Source: a virus. From it: a stretch of 63,861 nucleotides of DNA. The notes beneath the pieces were generated by a model, which saw nothing but the letters and a program-made list of their open reading frames with translations, searched no databases and had not been told where the DNA came from. This document shows, one piece after another, positions 39,910-49,045 of the stretch. The stretch spans positions 1 to 63,861 of IMG/VR virus record IMGVR_UViG_3300003323_000369; one strand, 5' to 3'. The first letter of the stretch is position 1. Each line of letters starts with the position of its first letter. The translations under genes and the position numbers were made by a program.

Positions 39910-41403
39910 TTAATTCCCTAATGGGTAACCCACGGTTACTGAAATAGCGCCGCCAGTCTGAACCGCGCCCATGTCGCTAAAGCCAGTGGTTGACCCCGCA
40001 GGAAAAGGACCGGGCACACCAGCCCCCTTAGCTAGTGCTCCGCCGTTCGCGATGGAATTGAGCGAGAAATCCTGGCCAGCGGAATTAGTGAAGGGAGTGG
40101 CCCCAAACGTCACATCTCCAGTTCCCGCCGGTATGTTCGCGGTGTAGTTGCCGGATGTATTGCTTCCCCACCCGTTGTGATCCACCAGGATGGCGGGAAG
40201 ATTTGAATATAGGCCGCTGTTGCTGCATCCGCTTACGCATCCGGCATTGTTCAGGCCGTACCCGCCGTTGCCATAGAAAATGTTGCCAGATAGAGTGACT
40301 AGAGAAAGGGTCAGGCTGCTGGCGTTCATCTGCAACTTGATTGCATCACTGCCGTTGTTGGCAAGCGTAGAACCCGTTACGGTCAAAGAAATGTCGCTAC
40401 CACCATTGCAGCAACCCACGTTGACCGCGATGCCAGTCGAATTAGCCAGAATGCTGTTCTTGATGATAATCGTAGATTTGTTGGCGTTGTCTGCACTGAT
40501 GACGCTTGTACCACTGCCGTAGAAATAGCTGTTGGTTAGGAACAATCCCTGATTGCTCGCCATGGTGAAAACGGTGCCGACATCGCTGATGAAAGCCGAA
40601 GCCGTCACGTTGATAAGGGAGTTTGCTCCGATGGTGCTGGGGATCGTTCCGTTAAACCCCGTAAACGTGCAATTTGACACGCTTAGTTGATTCACGCCGC
40701 TGCCGAAAGTGAAGAGCGATGCGCGCGTGCTCGCCGTGTTAGAAAATGCCACATTATCGAAGCTGATCGGATTATTTCCGTTGTTCTGGAAAAGGGTCGT
40801 ACTGTTCGTTGCCGTCGTGATAAGGGGCTTGGTCCCCCGATCTCCGCGTGTGCTGTTATAGCCAGAAATGTGGAAACCGCAACCGTTCGTGGGTTGCGAG
40901 GTCGAGGTCATCGTGTAGGTCCCAGCCTTGAGCCACATAGCAATCGACGAATTACAGCTAATAGCCAAAGCGGCTTTCGGGTCCGCCATTGCGCCGCCCA
41001 TCTTGGCGTTACACACAGAGCCATTAGTCCCCATACCACGATCGGCTTGAGCTACCGTGGCTGACCTGCTACTGATTTCGTATGTTCCGGCCGTGCAGCT
41101 TCCGCTGACTGCGGTCGTTATCGTTACCAAATTTCCCGGCCAATCGGCACCCACTGGGCAACTGGCACTCGTTGCCTGCGAGTTATTTCCAGCGCCTAGG
41201 GTGAAATCGGTCATCGTGCACTGCGCTGAGTCTTGTTGCGAGTAATCTGTGCCAGGGGCGCTTACACTGGGGTCGAATCCGCCACCGTTAGAATTACTTC
41301 CAGTCGTCCGAACCTCCATGACGACGGAAGAGTTGAGAGTCGCAAAGCAGCACGGAAGCAGAAAAGCAGAAAGAAGAATTGTCCTCGTTACTTTCATTGG
41401 CAC
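39910..41403 (-). CDS. Exported right-handed beta-helix protein
   Basis: 497 residues. Signal peptide at 1-22 (TRTILLSAFLLPCCFA). The mature part is dominated by parallel beta-helix style repeats of Ser/Thr/Asn/Gly with inward hydrophobics (SLINVTASAFISDVG, NGSDAIKLQMNASSL), as in pectate-lyase-like and phage tailspike folds, with many paired Cys. Ends in a compact beta domain. It may degrade or bind polysaccharide. Confidence 0.65.
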   Translation of the reverse strand: MPMKVTRTILLSAFLLPCCFATLNSSVVMEVRTTGSNSNGGGFDPSVSAPGTDYSQQDSAQCTMTDFTLGAGNNSQATSASCPVGADWPGNLVTITTAVSGSCTAGTYEISSRSATVAQADRGMGTNGSVCNAKMGGAMADPKAALAISCNSSIAMWLKAGTYTMTSTSQPTNGCGFHISGYNSTRGDRGTKPLITTATNSTTLFQNNGNNPISFDNVAFSNTASTRASLFTFGSGVNQLSVSNCTFTGFNGTIPSTIGANSLINVTASAFISDVGTVFTMASNQGLFLTNSYFYGSGTSVISADNANKSTIIIKNSILANSTGIAVNVGCCNGGSDISLTVTGSTLANNGSDAIKLQMNASSLTLSLVTLSGNIFYGNGGYGLNNAGCVSGCSNSGLYSNLPAILVDHNGWGSNTSGNYTANIPAGTGDVTFGATPFTNSAGQDFSLNSIANGGALAKGAGVPGPFPAGSTTGFSDMGAVQTGGAISVTVGYPLGN

Positions 41404-42119
41404 TCCAGGTTTGCGGTTACACCGACGTTCGTCGCTGACGCGGTCAGAGCCACTGCGATGATGTCGCCCGCCGCCACGGAGGTAGTTGTGAAATCGCTCA
41501 GGGTTGTGGATCGGATATGAGTACCTGAAGAGAGGGACACGCCGCTAGTGTTGATTGAGTTGCTTCCAAGTGTAGGGGATGCCGTTCCCGCCGCGATCTT
41601 CAGGAACTTGACAGTAGCTGTGCCTGAGTCCGAACCACCGATTGAAATATCGTAGGCCGTGATCGTACACGCTGCCGGTGCTGTTATCGGAAGGGAGGGC
41701 GAACCACCTGCTACAACCGCGCTACCGCCATTTAGAAAGGCCCCACCAAATATATAGATTTGCCTTAATGAACTCGCATCAATAATCTGGCCTGACCCGT
41801 TTGTACCAACCAGTGATTTGGATGTGGGAATAGATCCACCGTTAACCTTAACGACAGTATTAGCCGCGCAAGTGCCGGTTACGTCTCCGCCAAGAGAGCC
41901 ACAGGTCCCCCCTCCGCCTCCGCCAACTGCTGTCCACGTTCCTCCGTCGCATCCCCAGAACGCTCCGTTAGACGTGTTGTACTGCATGGGCGAACCAATC
42001 GTACAAGCACCAGCAGGGTCACTGGTTACGAACTGAATCGTAGTCTTGGGAATGGGCTGTGCTTGAAGCGGCGCAAATACGAAGCAGAGAAAGACAATCA
42101 GTAGACTACTTCTTAGCAT
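41394..42119 (-). CDS. Exported Gly-rich fibre-like protein
   Basis: 241 residues. Signal peptide LIVFLCFVFAPLQAQ (cleavage LQA-Q). A Gly run near residue 68 separates an N-terminal part with MQYNTSNGAFWGCDGGTW from a beta-rich C-terminal domain with ITAYDISIGGSDSGTATVKF. The pattern is that of phage fibre segments, but with a Sec signal. Overlaps both neighbours. Confidence 0.6.
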   Translation of the reverse strand: MLRSSLLIVFLCFVFAPLQAQPIPKTTIQFVTSDPAGACTIGSPMQYNTSNGAFWGCDGGTWTAVGGGGGGTCGSLGGDVTGTCAANTVVKVNGGSIPTSKSLVGTNGSGQIIDASSLRQIYIFGGAFLNGGSAVVAGGSPSLPITAPAACTITAYDISIGGSDSGTATVKFLKIAAGTASPTLGSNSINTSGVSLSSGTHIRSTTLSDFTTTSVAAGDIIAVALTASATNVGVTANLECQ

Positions 42120-42396
42120 CGGGAGTCTCCTTCGGGATCTTTTCTCCGCACACTGGATTGTTCTTGGCGTCTTGGGTTAACTGATACTCCCCGCAGTCTT
42201 TACGCATCTTGTCGAGGAGTTCTCGGACGGCTCCGGTAGCGGCGTCAGCGGCTTGTTGTTTCGCCTGCATGTCCCACAGAGCTTTGAAGTAATCCCGCTG
42301 CGTTTCGGGAGAGATCACAGGCTTACGTTCTTCGGAAGCAGCCACAGCCACACCAATAACGGCAATCATCCAGCACGACAACTGTAGTACTCGCAT
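42106..42396 (-). CDS. Exported small protein
   Basis: 96 residues. Signal peptide (LSCWMIAVIGVAVAASEE), then a charged helical segment (TQRDYFKALWDMQAKQQAADA) and a Cys pair. The layout resembles phage spanin-type periplasmic proteins, but no proof exists. Starts a minus-strand operon; -10 box 6 bases from the ATG. Confidence 0.6.
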   Translation of the reverse strand: MRVLQLSCWMIAVIGVAVAASEERKPVISPETQRDYFKALWDMQAKQQAADAATGAVRELLDKMRKDCGEYQLTQDAKNNPVCGEKIPKETPDAKK

Positions 42397-42402
42397 GGCA
42401 TT

Positions 42403-42431
42403 ATGATATATGAAAAGCGTGCCTCGACCAA
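42403..42431 (-). promoter_or_regulatory. Promoter of 42396 operon (near-leaderless)
   Basis: Minus strand TTGGTC (42431-42426), 17-base spacer, TATCAT (42408-42403), then six bases to ATG 42396; no Shine-Dalgarno sequence. The promoter lies within the start of the divergent gene at 42410, so transcription of the two may interfere. Confidence 0.55.
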
Positions 42432-43111
42432 AACCAAAGGAACTGATGAAAGAAAAGGGGCCGCGCGGAATTGTTCCCTCCGTCCACTTCGGAATCAGAG
42501 ACGAAGCCTACAACAAATTCCTAGAAGAGTTGAACCCCAAAGGCAATGAGGCTGTTCAACTTGCGCTCGCCTCAACCAATGACGAAAGATTCATCGGATT
42601 CTGTAATCGCCTCTCCGATCCGGCGTTCCGAACCTACTCGCTAGCAGCTTTAGCAAAATCCTGTAACATCGGTTTACCGGAGTTCGGGGAGTGGTGGAGA
42701 GACGCACAAAAAGCCCGCACAATGGCGATTGCCACGAGCGCAGTGGTGGATTTGGCGAAGGATCTAGCCAGTGACGTTAGAACAAAGAAAGTCTACTGTG
42801 ACAGGTGTGATGGCCTCGGTGTTATTTGGGCCGAAGCCTTTACCGAAGGTGCTGAACCGCTCCAATCTCTTGATCCTGAAGAGAAACGCTGGATTCGCAA
42901 ATGTCCAGCGTGTAAGGGAGAAAGGGAAGTTGACAAGATCGGAGACGCCGAAGCCCGCAGGTTCCTCTTGGAAATGACGGGTTATACAGGTAAAGGCAAT
43001 AAAGGCGTTGCCGTGCAAATCAACAACTACGGCGGAGCGGGAATGGATTCCGCTGTGGAACGATTGAATCGCGTGAATTTTACAATCGACGTTGAAAACG
43101 AAGCTACCTAG
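42410..43111 (+). CDS. Putative small terminase subunit with zinc motif
   Basis: 233 residues. FIGFCNRLSDPAFRTYSLAALAKSCNIGLPEFGEWWRDAQ resembles a DNA-binding helix-turn-helix (core SLAALAKSCNIGLPEFGEWW). CDRCDGLG and CPACKGERE form a DnaJ-like CxxCxG pair; the end has EMTGYTGKGNKGVAVQINN, similar to small terminase tails I remember. Would recognise phage DNA for packaging. It is on the opposite strand from the large subunit. Confidence 0.45.
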   Translation: MKSVPRPKPKELMKEKGPRGIVPSVHFGIRDEAYNKFLEELNPKGNEAVQLALASTNDERFIGFCNRLSDPAFRTYSLAALAKSCNIGLPEFGEWWRDAQKARTMAIATSAVVDLAKDLASDVRTKKVYCDRCDGLGVIWAEAFTEGAEPLQSLDPEEKRWIRKCPACKGEREVDKIGDAEARRFLLEMTGYTGKGNKGVAVQINNYGGAGMDSAVERLNRVNFTIDVENEAT

Positions 43112-43123
43112 TTTTAACTAAAA
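43112..43123 (-). promoter_or_regulatory. TTTTAGTTAAAA motif
   Basis: Minus-strand TTTTAGTTAAAA, a copy of the recurrent motif, directly after the stop of the 42410 gene and 37 bases upstream of the -10 box of the 43174 gene. Possible activator or operator site. Confidence 0.4.
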
Positions 43124-43159
43124 CTACAATCCTCTCTATGATTTAACCATAACCTGCCC

Positions 43160-43165
43160 TATAAT
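43160..43165 (+). promoter_or_regulatory. Consensus -10 box, leaderless start of 43174 gene
   Basis: TATAAT, then 8 bases (GCGTTCAT) and ATG 43174. No Shine-Dalgarno sequence. The -35 region is weak, so an activator bound at the TTTTAACTAAAA site 36 bases upstream would make sense. Confidence 0.5.
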
Positions 43166-43173
43166 GCGTTCAT

Positions 43174-44913
43174 ATGCGGATCGCACTTTTGGGCTTGTTT
43201 CTCGTGATTCCGGGTTGGGCGATGGAACGTGCCCAAGGCTTCTGCGAGCGCGGCGGTTCGACAGTTATTGCGCCTTCTCAGCCAGGGGGTGTTCCTCAGA
43301 ACCGCAAGTACCAACAATCCTATCCGGCCTGCTCCGTAACGGTATATCTCACCGGGACGATGACCAAGGCTACGATCTTCTCCACGAATACCTCAACCCC
43401 TTTAGCTAATCCTTTCACGGCAAGCCTTTACGGACTGTGGTACTTCTACGCCGCGAATGGCCGCTACGATGTGACGATCTCAGGTGGAGGACTCGCAACC
43501 CCATTCACGTTCGGCGACATTCTTCTGTCAGATGGCGGAGGGGGCGGAGGCGGCGGAACGGTAACCTCGGTCAGCGGAACATCGGGCGAGATCACCGTGG
43601 TCAATGGAACCACCACGCCGGTCGTCTCTATCGCGGATGCCTTTGATATCTCCAGTCACACGAGTACGGCTCCGATCAAAAAGGGGACTACGTTACCAGC
43701 AACGTGTTCAGTTGGGCAGTTCTACGACAAGACAGACGCCTCTGCGGGACAAAACCTCTACACCTGCACAGCAACAAATACCTGGACTGTCATTGGGGCC
43801 GGAGGAAGTACACCCACTCCCCCCGGAGGGTCCAATACGCAGTGCCAGTACAACAATGCCGGGGCATTCGCGGGAATCACGGGATGTTTTAGTTCGGACG
43901 GAATCACGGTTCAGTTAGTAGCGCCGATTTTGGGCACTCCAGCAAGCGTCACCCTAACCAACGCTCTTGGCTTGCCGCTTTCGACCGGCGTAACGGGCAT
44001 TCTCGGAGTAGTGAATGGCGGAACATCCTTCGCGAGCTACACCAAGGGTGACACTATCTGCCCGAGTGCCTCTACTACCCTGACAAAACTAGCGGTTGGT
44101 ACAAACGGCCAAGTACTAACCGCTGATTCCGCTCAGACCTGTGGAATCAAGTGGGCCACTCCTTCTAGCGGAGGCGGGGGTAGCGTATTCACCGGATCTA
44201 CTTCACTTAATCCGTCCTTCAGTGCCACTCCAACATTTAGCCTTGCTGATGTTTCGGTGAAATCCCCGGTTCGTTTTGAGCCAGGGGCGCTTACGGCGAA
44301 TGTCACTGCGGTCACCTTTACGAATAAAAGCCCTGGCGCGAAGTTCTCGATTGCGTGGCTCCAAGACGGAACGGGAGGAAGGACCGTGGCCTATGGAGGC
44401 TCAGTGACTGGAACACCAGCTTGCACGGTCACATCTACGGCAAATATCGAAACGACGCAGTTCTTTGAAGTAGGCGCGGACGGGAGCACGGTTAACGGAA
44501 CTGGGTGTGTCGATACTTCGCTAAATTCAACATTTCCCGGATCGTCTAGCGGTGTAACCACTCTGCACGCAGCAGCAACGGCCTCGGGTGATTTGACGCT
44601 TCCCGCTGCGACCGCAACCCTCACATATACGCTATGCAGTGGATCGGTCGCCTTGGGAACTAGCGCGATCTCTTCGGGTGCGGCGGCAACGACAGTAACG
44701 CAGTCTTGCACTGGACTTGCGACGACAGACACGATTGAACTGAGCTTTAACGGAAGCCCACTAGGAGTAACGGGATACGTTCCTAGCGCATCTGGGGGGC
44801 TATTCGTTTACTCATGGCCTTCCTCGGACACCATAAACATCTCTGCCGTGAACAACACGGCAGGAAGCATAACCCCTGGTGCGATTACATTGAACTACCG
44901 CGTTGTGCGATGA
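43174..44913 (+). CDS. Exported fibre-like protein
   Basis: 579 residues. Signal peptide RIALLGLFLVIPGWA. N-terminal domain to about 118, an eight- or nine-Gly hinge, then fibre-type repeats (VTSVSGTSGEITVVNG; CSVGQFYDKTDASAGQNLY), further Gly/Ser hinges and a beta-rich C-terminus. The repeats are like tail-fibre modules found in phages of soil bacteria, yet the protein has a Sec signal. It leads a plus-strand operon. Confidence 0.6.
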   Translation: MRIALLGLFLVIPGWAMERAQGFCERGGSTVIAPSQPGGVPQNRKYQQSYPACSVTVYLTGTMTKATIFSTNTSTPLANPFTASLYGLWYFYAANGRYDVTISGGGLATPFTFGDILLSDGGGGGGGGTVTSVSGTSGEITVVNGTTTPVVSIADAFDISSHTSTAPIKKGTTLPATCSVGQFYDKTDASAGQNLYTCTATNTWTVIGAGGSTPTPPGGSNTQCQYNNAGAFAGITGCFSSDGITVQLVAPILGTPASVTLTNALGLPLSTGVTGILGVVNGGTSFASYTKGDTICPSASTTLTKLAVGTNGQVLTADSAQTCGIKWATPSSGGGGSVFTGSTSLNPSFSATPTFSLADVSVKSPVRFEPGALTANVTAVTFTNKSPGAKFSIAWLQDGTGGRTVAYGGSVTGTPACTVTSTANIETTQFFEVGADGSTVNGTGCVDTSLNSTFPGSSSGVTTLHAAATASGDLTLPAATATLTYTLCSGSVALGTSAISSGAAATTVTQSCTGLATTDTIELSFNGSPLGVTGYVPSASGGLFVYSWPSSDTINISAVNNTAGSITPGAITLNYRVVR

Positions 44914-45695
44914 GACTACCGATTCTACTGTTGTGCATATCGATGCTGTTGCGAGGGCAAATTACCCCAACGGGATCTTCTACGTTTCGCGGGGGTGGTG
45001 GTGGAGGCGGAGGATACACGCTAGATCAAGTGTGCTCGACCGATACAGGGTCTTCTACAACGTCTCTCACCTGCACGATGGGATTAAAGACGGACTCGGG
45101 CGGCATGAGTACCAATAGCCCCGGATGTTCCAATATGGCGGGCTGTGCCGTAGCTTCAGGAGCCTCCGTCTTTTGTATCACGCAAAATACCGTCAGTCCG
45201 TCCACGATCACGGATTCGTCTTCCCAAACGTACAGTCACCTTGACGCCTTAGCGGTTCACTGGTTTCAAGACACGTGGGTAACTTACAATAGCGCTCCGA
45301 TCACGACAGTCACGATTAACTTCACATTCGGAGCGGGGATTTTATTCTGCGCTTCATTTACCGGAGTCGCCAGTTCGGGAGCCGATCAGCAATCTTCTCT
45401 TGATAACGGTTTCGGTGGGGGAACGGGATCGGGAATTGCCTTCGCCTCGGGAACTACGGGATCGACAACGCAAGCAGCCGAACTGATTATCAACGCCTTT
45501 TGCAACTCAACGCCTATCACGGTAACCTATCACGCTGGAACCGGATATACGTTAATCGATCAGAGTCCCAATGATGCAAACTGTGCGATTCAGTACAAGA
45601 TAGTCGCAATGACGGGGACGCAAACCGGAACCGGAACCTTTGACGATATGACGGGTGGACACGAGATCATGGCGTTCGTCCAAACATTCAAATGA
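44910..45695 (+). CDS. Exported Gly-rich beta protein
   Basis: 261 residues from ATG 44910 (ATGA overlap with previous gene). Signal peptide LPILLLCISMLLRGQ. An eight-Gly run near residue 30, then a jelly-roll-like beta domain with SFTGVASSGADQQSSLD and SAAELIINAF-type strands. Pattern resembles phage/host surface-binding domains. Partner or target unknown. Confidence 0.58.
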   Translation: MRLPILLLCISMLLRGQITPTGSSTFRGGGGGGGGYTLDQVCSTDTGSSTTSLTCTMGLKTDSGGMSTNSPGCSNMAGCAVASGASVFCITQNTVSPSTITDSSSQTYSHLDALAVHWFQDTWVTYNSAPITTVTINFTFGAGILFCASFTGVASSGADQQSSLDNGFGGGTGSGIAFASGTTGSTTQAAELIINAFCNSTPITVTYHAGTGYTLIDQSPNDANCAIQYKIVAMTGTQTGTGTFDDMTGGHEIMAFVQTFK

Positions 45696-47695
45696 AACTA
45701 ACCGCGATTATTCTCGGGTGCGCGGCGCTATCGTGGGGAGCAACTCCACCACGCCTGTTCTATACCGATTTGGACTCCGGTCCTGCCTCGGGAAACTCCG
45801 ACACAACCTACAGTGGAACAGGCGGGGTTTATGTTCAACTCTATGGGAATTTCTTCGGAGCCACGCAGGGAGGATCGACTGTAGCCCTAAACGGCTCTGG
45901 CTGTCTAACCGTGGTTTCGTGGGCCAACACGAATATCATCGTGAAGCTCGGAACTACCTGCACTACGGGTAATTTCACAGTGACCACTTCCGATGGAACT
46001 TCTAACGGTGTGGCATTCACTGTGCGCTCAGGCAATATCTACTACGTCGCAACCACCGGAAACGACGTGAATAGCGGAACTTTCGCGTCTCCCTTCCGAA
46101 CTATTGGTCATGCTGCGGGAGTAATGGCGGCAGGTGACACTGTTTACGTTCGGAATGGGGTCTCGGCGAATACCGATGACGGGAGCGGATGGAGTACGTG
46201 CTTTCTTTTGCCCGCTGGTGGAACCTCCGGGAACAATAAGGCGATGTCCGCTTATCCAGGAGCTACGGCACAAATCGGAAGTCCGCTGTCCAATGCAAAC
46301 GGAGGATGCGACACCGGCATTCGGGTTAGCACCCAAAGGGATTACTGGACGTTTTCCAATTTTGTGATTCGCGGCGGGGGAGTGGCCGTGAATACGAGCG
46401 GACTGAGTTTCCGTTACATCAACAACGACGTTTCGTGTCCCAATGGTAATGGACAAGCCGGTTGCATGGACATCGCCTACAGTTCCGGCTATAAGATTTA
46501 CGGCAATAACATCCACAACGTAGGGACCAACAATTCACCGGGATCGCAGACGGCCCTCTATCACGGCTTCTACCTCTCAGAGCAAAACGACCACTTTGAC
46601 TTTGGGTGGAACACCATTGCCTACGTCTATGGCTGTCGAGGCTTTCAGCAATACATTAATGTCGGAAACAACGTGTATGCGATCAGCCTGCATGACAACG
46701 TGATTCACGATACGCAGTGTGACGGAATCATTATGGGCCAGACGGACCCGTCTCTAGGCGCGGTGACGGTCTATAACAACGTCGTGTACAACACCGGGAA
46801 AGGACCGAATAATGCCGAGGCTACGGGCGCTTGGAGTTGCGTGTGGCTCTCGGGAGGACACGCTGGAACTGGGAACGTGCCAGGGGTAGGAGTGATGCAG
46901 TTTTACAACAATACGCTCTACAACTGCGGCACTTTCGTAAATGTTCCTTACGATCAATCCAGTGCAGGATTCATGTGGGCCTCAGGTGCGGATGGGCACG
47001 TGACGGTCAATATGAAGAACAATATCATCTACGTGACGGCCACGAATCGCTTTGGTCCAGTCCCGTACCTTCAGGTGATTGACGGAAACGGATTCACTTG
47101 CACGTCTAACTGCGTGGCTGTTCAGGGTACAAATAATCTGTTCTTTGGACAAGGCGGAATCCCGACTAATAACCAGTTGACGGGTTCCGTTGCGGCGAAT
47201 CCCCTGTTCACAAACGCGAGCGCGGCGGATTTCAGTATTGGGGCCTCATCTCCAGCGAGAGGCATGGGAACGTCGGGATGTGCAACAACCGATATCTCAG
47301 GACAACTCAGGCCGGGAGCAAATAGCTGCGATGCGGGAGCCTATCAGTACGGGTCTTCTGCTCAGGTTGGCAGTCCGACGATATCTCCACCAGCGGGTAC
47401 CTATACCTCAACGCAATCGGTTTCTATCACGCTGCCGATGGGAGCGACGGGATGTTACCGGACAGACGGAAATGATCCCGCAGCGACAACTCCCGGTACT
47501 TGTGATGGCGGATCGACTACGTACACGGTACCGTTTAACGTAAGCGTTACAACGACCGTAAAGGTTTTGGCCACGCAGAGCGGATTAGCAAATTCGCCTA
47601 TTGTGAGTGCGTTGTATACGATTGTTCCACCAGCGGTATCGGTGGGAAAGATTTCAGGCGGTAGATTGACGAACAGCGGTTCTAGATCACACTGA
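45692..47695 (+). CDS. Exported beta-helix protein with IPT and chitobiase-like domains
   Basis: 667 residues. Signal peptide LTAIILGCAALSWGA. Residues 20-110: IPT/TIG-like Ig domain (LYGNFFGATQGGSTVALNG). 112-540: right-handed beta-helix with DUF1565-like start (IYYVATTGNDVNSGTFASPF) and repeats. 550-650: chitobiase/beta-hexosaminidase C-terminal-like domain (ISPPAGTYTSTQSVSITLP). Looks like a host-type surface polysaccharide-active or adhesive protein. Confidence 0.7.
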   Translation: MKLTAIILGCAALSWGATPPRLFYTDLDSGPASGNSDTTYSGTGGVYVQLYGNFFGATQGGSTVALNGSGCLTVVSWANTNIIVKLGTTCTTGNFTVTTSDGTSNGVAFTVRSGNIYYVATTGNDVNSGTFASPFRTIGHAAGVMAAGDTVYVRNGVSANTDDGSGWSTCFLLPAGGTSGNNKAMSAYPGATAQIGSPLSNANGGCDTGIRVSTQRDYWTFSNFVIRGGGVAVNTSGLSFRYINNDVSCPNGNGQAGCMDIAYSSGYKIYGNNIHNVGTNNSPGSQTALYHGFYLSEQNDHFDFGWNTIAYVYGCRGFQQYINVGNNVYAISLHDNVIHDTQCDGIIMGQTDPSLGAVTVYNNVVYNTGKGPNNAEATGAWSCVWLSGGHAGTGNVPGVGVMQFYNNTLYNCGTFVNVPYDQSSAGFMWASGADGHVTVNMKNNIIYVTATNRFGPVPYLQVIDGNGFTCTSNCVAVQGTNNLFFGQGGIPTNNQLTGSVAANPLFTNASAADFSIGASSPARGMGTSGCATTDISGQLRPGANSCDAGAYQYGSSAQVGSPTISPPAGTYTSTQSVSITLPMGATGCYRTDGNDPAATTPGTCDGGSTTYTVPFNVSVTTTVKVLATQSGLANSPIVSALYTIVPPAVSVGKISGGRLTNSGSRSH

Positions 47696-47710
47696 GGGAG
47701 GAAGGGATAA

Positions 47711-48073
47711 GTGAACCTTAAGCTGGCACTCGGCGGCAGAGTGCAGAAGTGGTTGCGGATCGGGCATCAAGTTTTCCTCTATGTGGTGGTTGGATACGCC
47801 GGAATCCTAGTGGCCATTCCTCTTGCCAGTATTGATGCGCAACCGAGAACTGATATCGGTAGGCGCATCGACAACATCGAGGGGATTGACCAAAAGATTC
47901 TCGATGGGTTACAGTCGATGGATCACCGAATCACTGTGCTGGAGACTATCCTGTCTGACCAAAAAGATGAGGGGCGCTGGTCTCAATTGAGTCTCGGCGG
48001 TATTGGGCTATTGCTGGCAAAATCGGCCATCGAGGTTCTGGCGAAACGCAAGAAAACTGAAGGATCGGAGTAA
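47711..48073 (+). CDS. Membrane protein, possible holin
   Basis: 120 residues, strong GGGAGGAAGG upstream. One clear hydrophobic span (HQVFLYVVVGYAGILVAIPL), a heptad-like acidic region (IDNIEGIDQKILDGLQSMD), a second weak hydrophobic segment and a basic end. Fits a holin-like or membrane-anchored coiled-coil protein near the lysis genes. Confidence 0.5.
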   Translation: MNLKLALGGRVQKWLRIGHQVFLYVVVGYAGILVAIPLASIDAQPRTDIGRRIDNIEGIDQKILDGLQSMDHRITVLETILSDQKDEGRWSQLSLGGIGLLLAKSAIEVLAKRKKTEGSE

Positions 48074-48074
48074 A

Positions 48075-48857
48075 ATGAACACCCCAATTTCGTCCATCTA
48101 TCTATTCCCGCTGGATACCGTAGATAACCTGACTGCGAAGGGATTTGTAGATCCGTCTCGTCCCACGCAGTTGTGGTTTGATCCTTCGGCGGCGGGAAAA
48201 ACCGGACCGCTGACGTACCCCACGATCAATCTGCAAACCCTTGCGGTAAGCAGCTTCACCATTGATGCATCGTGGGCCGCAAAGCCGAACGTGGACGCGG
48301 CGAAAACGTATCCTCCGTACCAACCCGATCCGACGCCAGCCGTACGTGTGGTTTTGGATAAGAGCGCCCCAGATGTGCCTGTTGATCCGGGGACACTGGC
48401 GACTGCGAATGAAGCCTTGGCGATGCGCGATAAATTGGGCGGCGCAACGCTTGGCATTGCTGCGGTTCCGAGCGGGTACGCGATCAACTGGAATGGCGAA
48501 ACCCGAATGCAGTGGATCGTTGGCAGTTCCTTAGTTGGGAAATTGCTCCAGCAAGAATACGCGAACGGTGTTGGTGCTCCGGGTCATTGGGCTACAAGGC
48601 CAGTCTGGCAATGGATTGCAGACCCCGAACCCCACCTGTCCGACGCGGCGCAAAGCCCAATTCCTATGGTTCTACCAGCAGGGAAACAGATCCAGCGGGA
48701 TATGTTCTCAGGCGACTTGTTGGTAGTGGACATTCCCGGCGCACCACAGCCCTCAGGAGGGGCTACGGGCGGGGGATTAACCCAGGAGCAAGATGCCATC
48801 CTGAGAGACGTTCAGCGGCTTGCTAGGCTCATTGCGGGCAAGTTTGGAGCCTCCTAG
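48075..48857 (+). CDS. Hypothetical phage protein
   Basis: 260 residues from ATG 48075. N-terminus PISSIYLFPLDTVDNLTAK, a QPDPTPAVRVVLDKSAPDVP linker, a middle with GYAINWNGETRMQW and LLQQEYANGVGAPG, and a helical C-terminal end. No family recognised; lies between fibre and lysis genes. Confidence 0.6.
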   Translation: MNTPISSIYLFPLDTVDNLTAKGFVDPSRPTQLWFDPSAAGKTGPLTYPTINLQTLAVSSFTIDASWAAKPNVDAAKTYPPYQPDPTPAVRVVLDKSAPDVPVDPGTLATANEALAMRDKLGGATLGIAAVPSGYAINWNGETRMQWIVGSSLVGKLLQQEYANGVGAPGHWATRPVWQWIADPEPHLSDAAQSPIPMVLPAGKQIQRDMFSGDLLVVDIPGAPQPSGGATGGGLTQEQDAILRDVQRLARLIAGKFGAS

Positions 48858-49045
48858 TGGAACTGATTCCGTTATCCTCACTTCCCGGCATCAGCCAAAG
48901 CGAACGCTGGAGACTGAGGGTATTTGCGGAGTCTCAGGAACATAAGGAGTACGGGGATTTCGCACGATCTAATGATCCGCTTCCACAGGACGGATTGAAG
49001 GAAACGATGGACAGAACGATGGCGGCGGGAGCGGGGCAATTGTGA
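48857..49045 (+). CDS. Small hypothetical protein
   Basis: 62 residues from GTG 48857, sharing a base with the upstream TAG. LPGISQSERWRLRVFAESQ is helical and charged. Its TGA overlaps the next GTG. Function unknown. Confidence 0.55.
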   Translation: MELIPLSSLPGISQSERWRLRVFAESQEHKEYGDFARSNDPLPQDGLKETMDRTMAAGAGQL

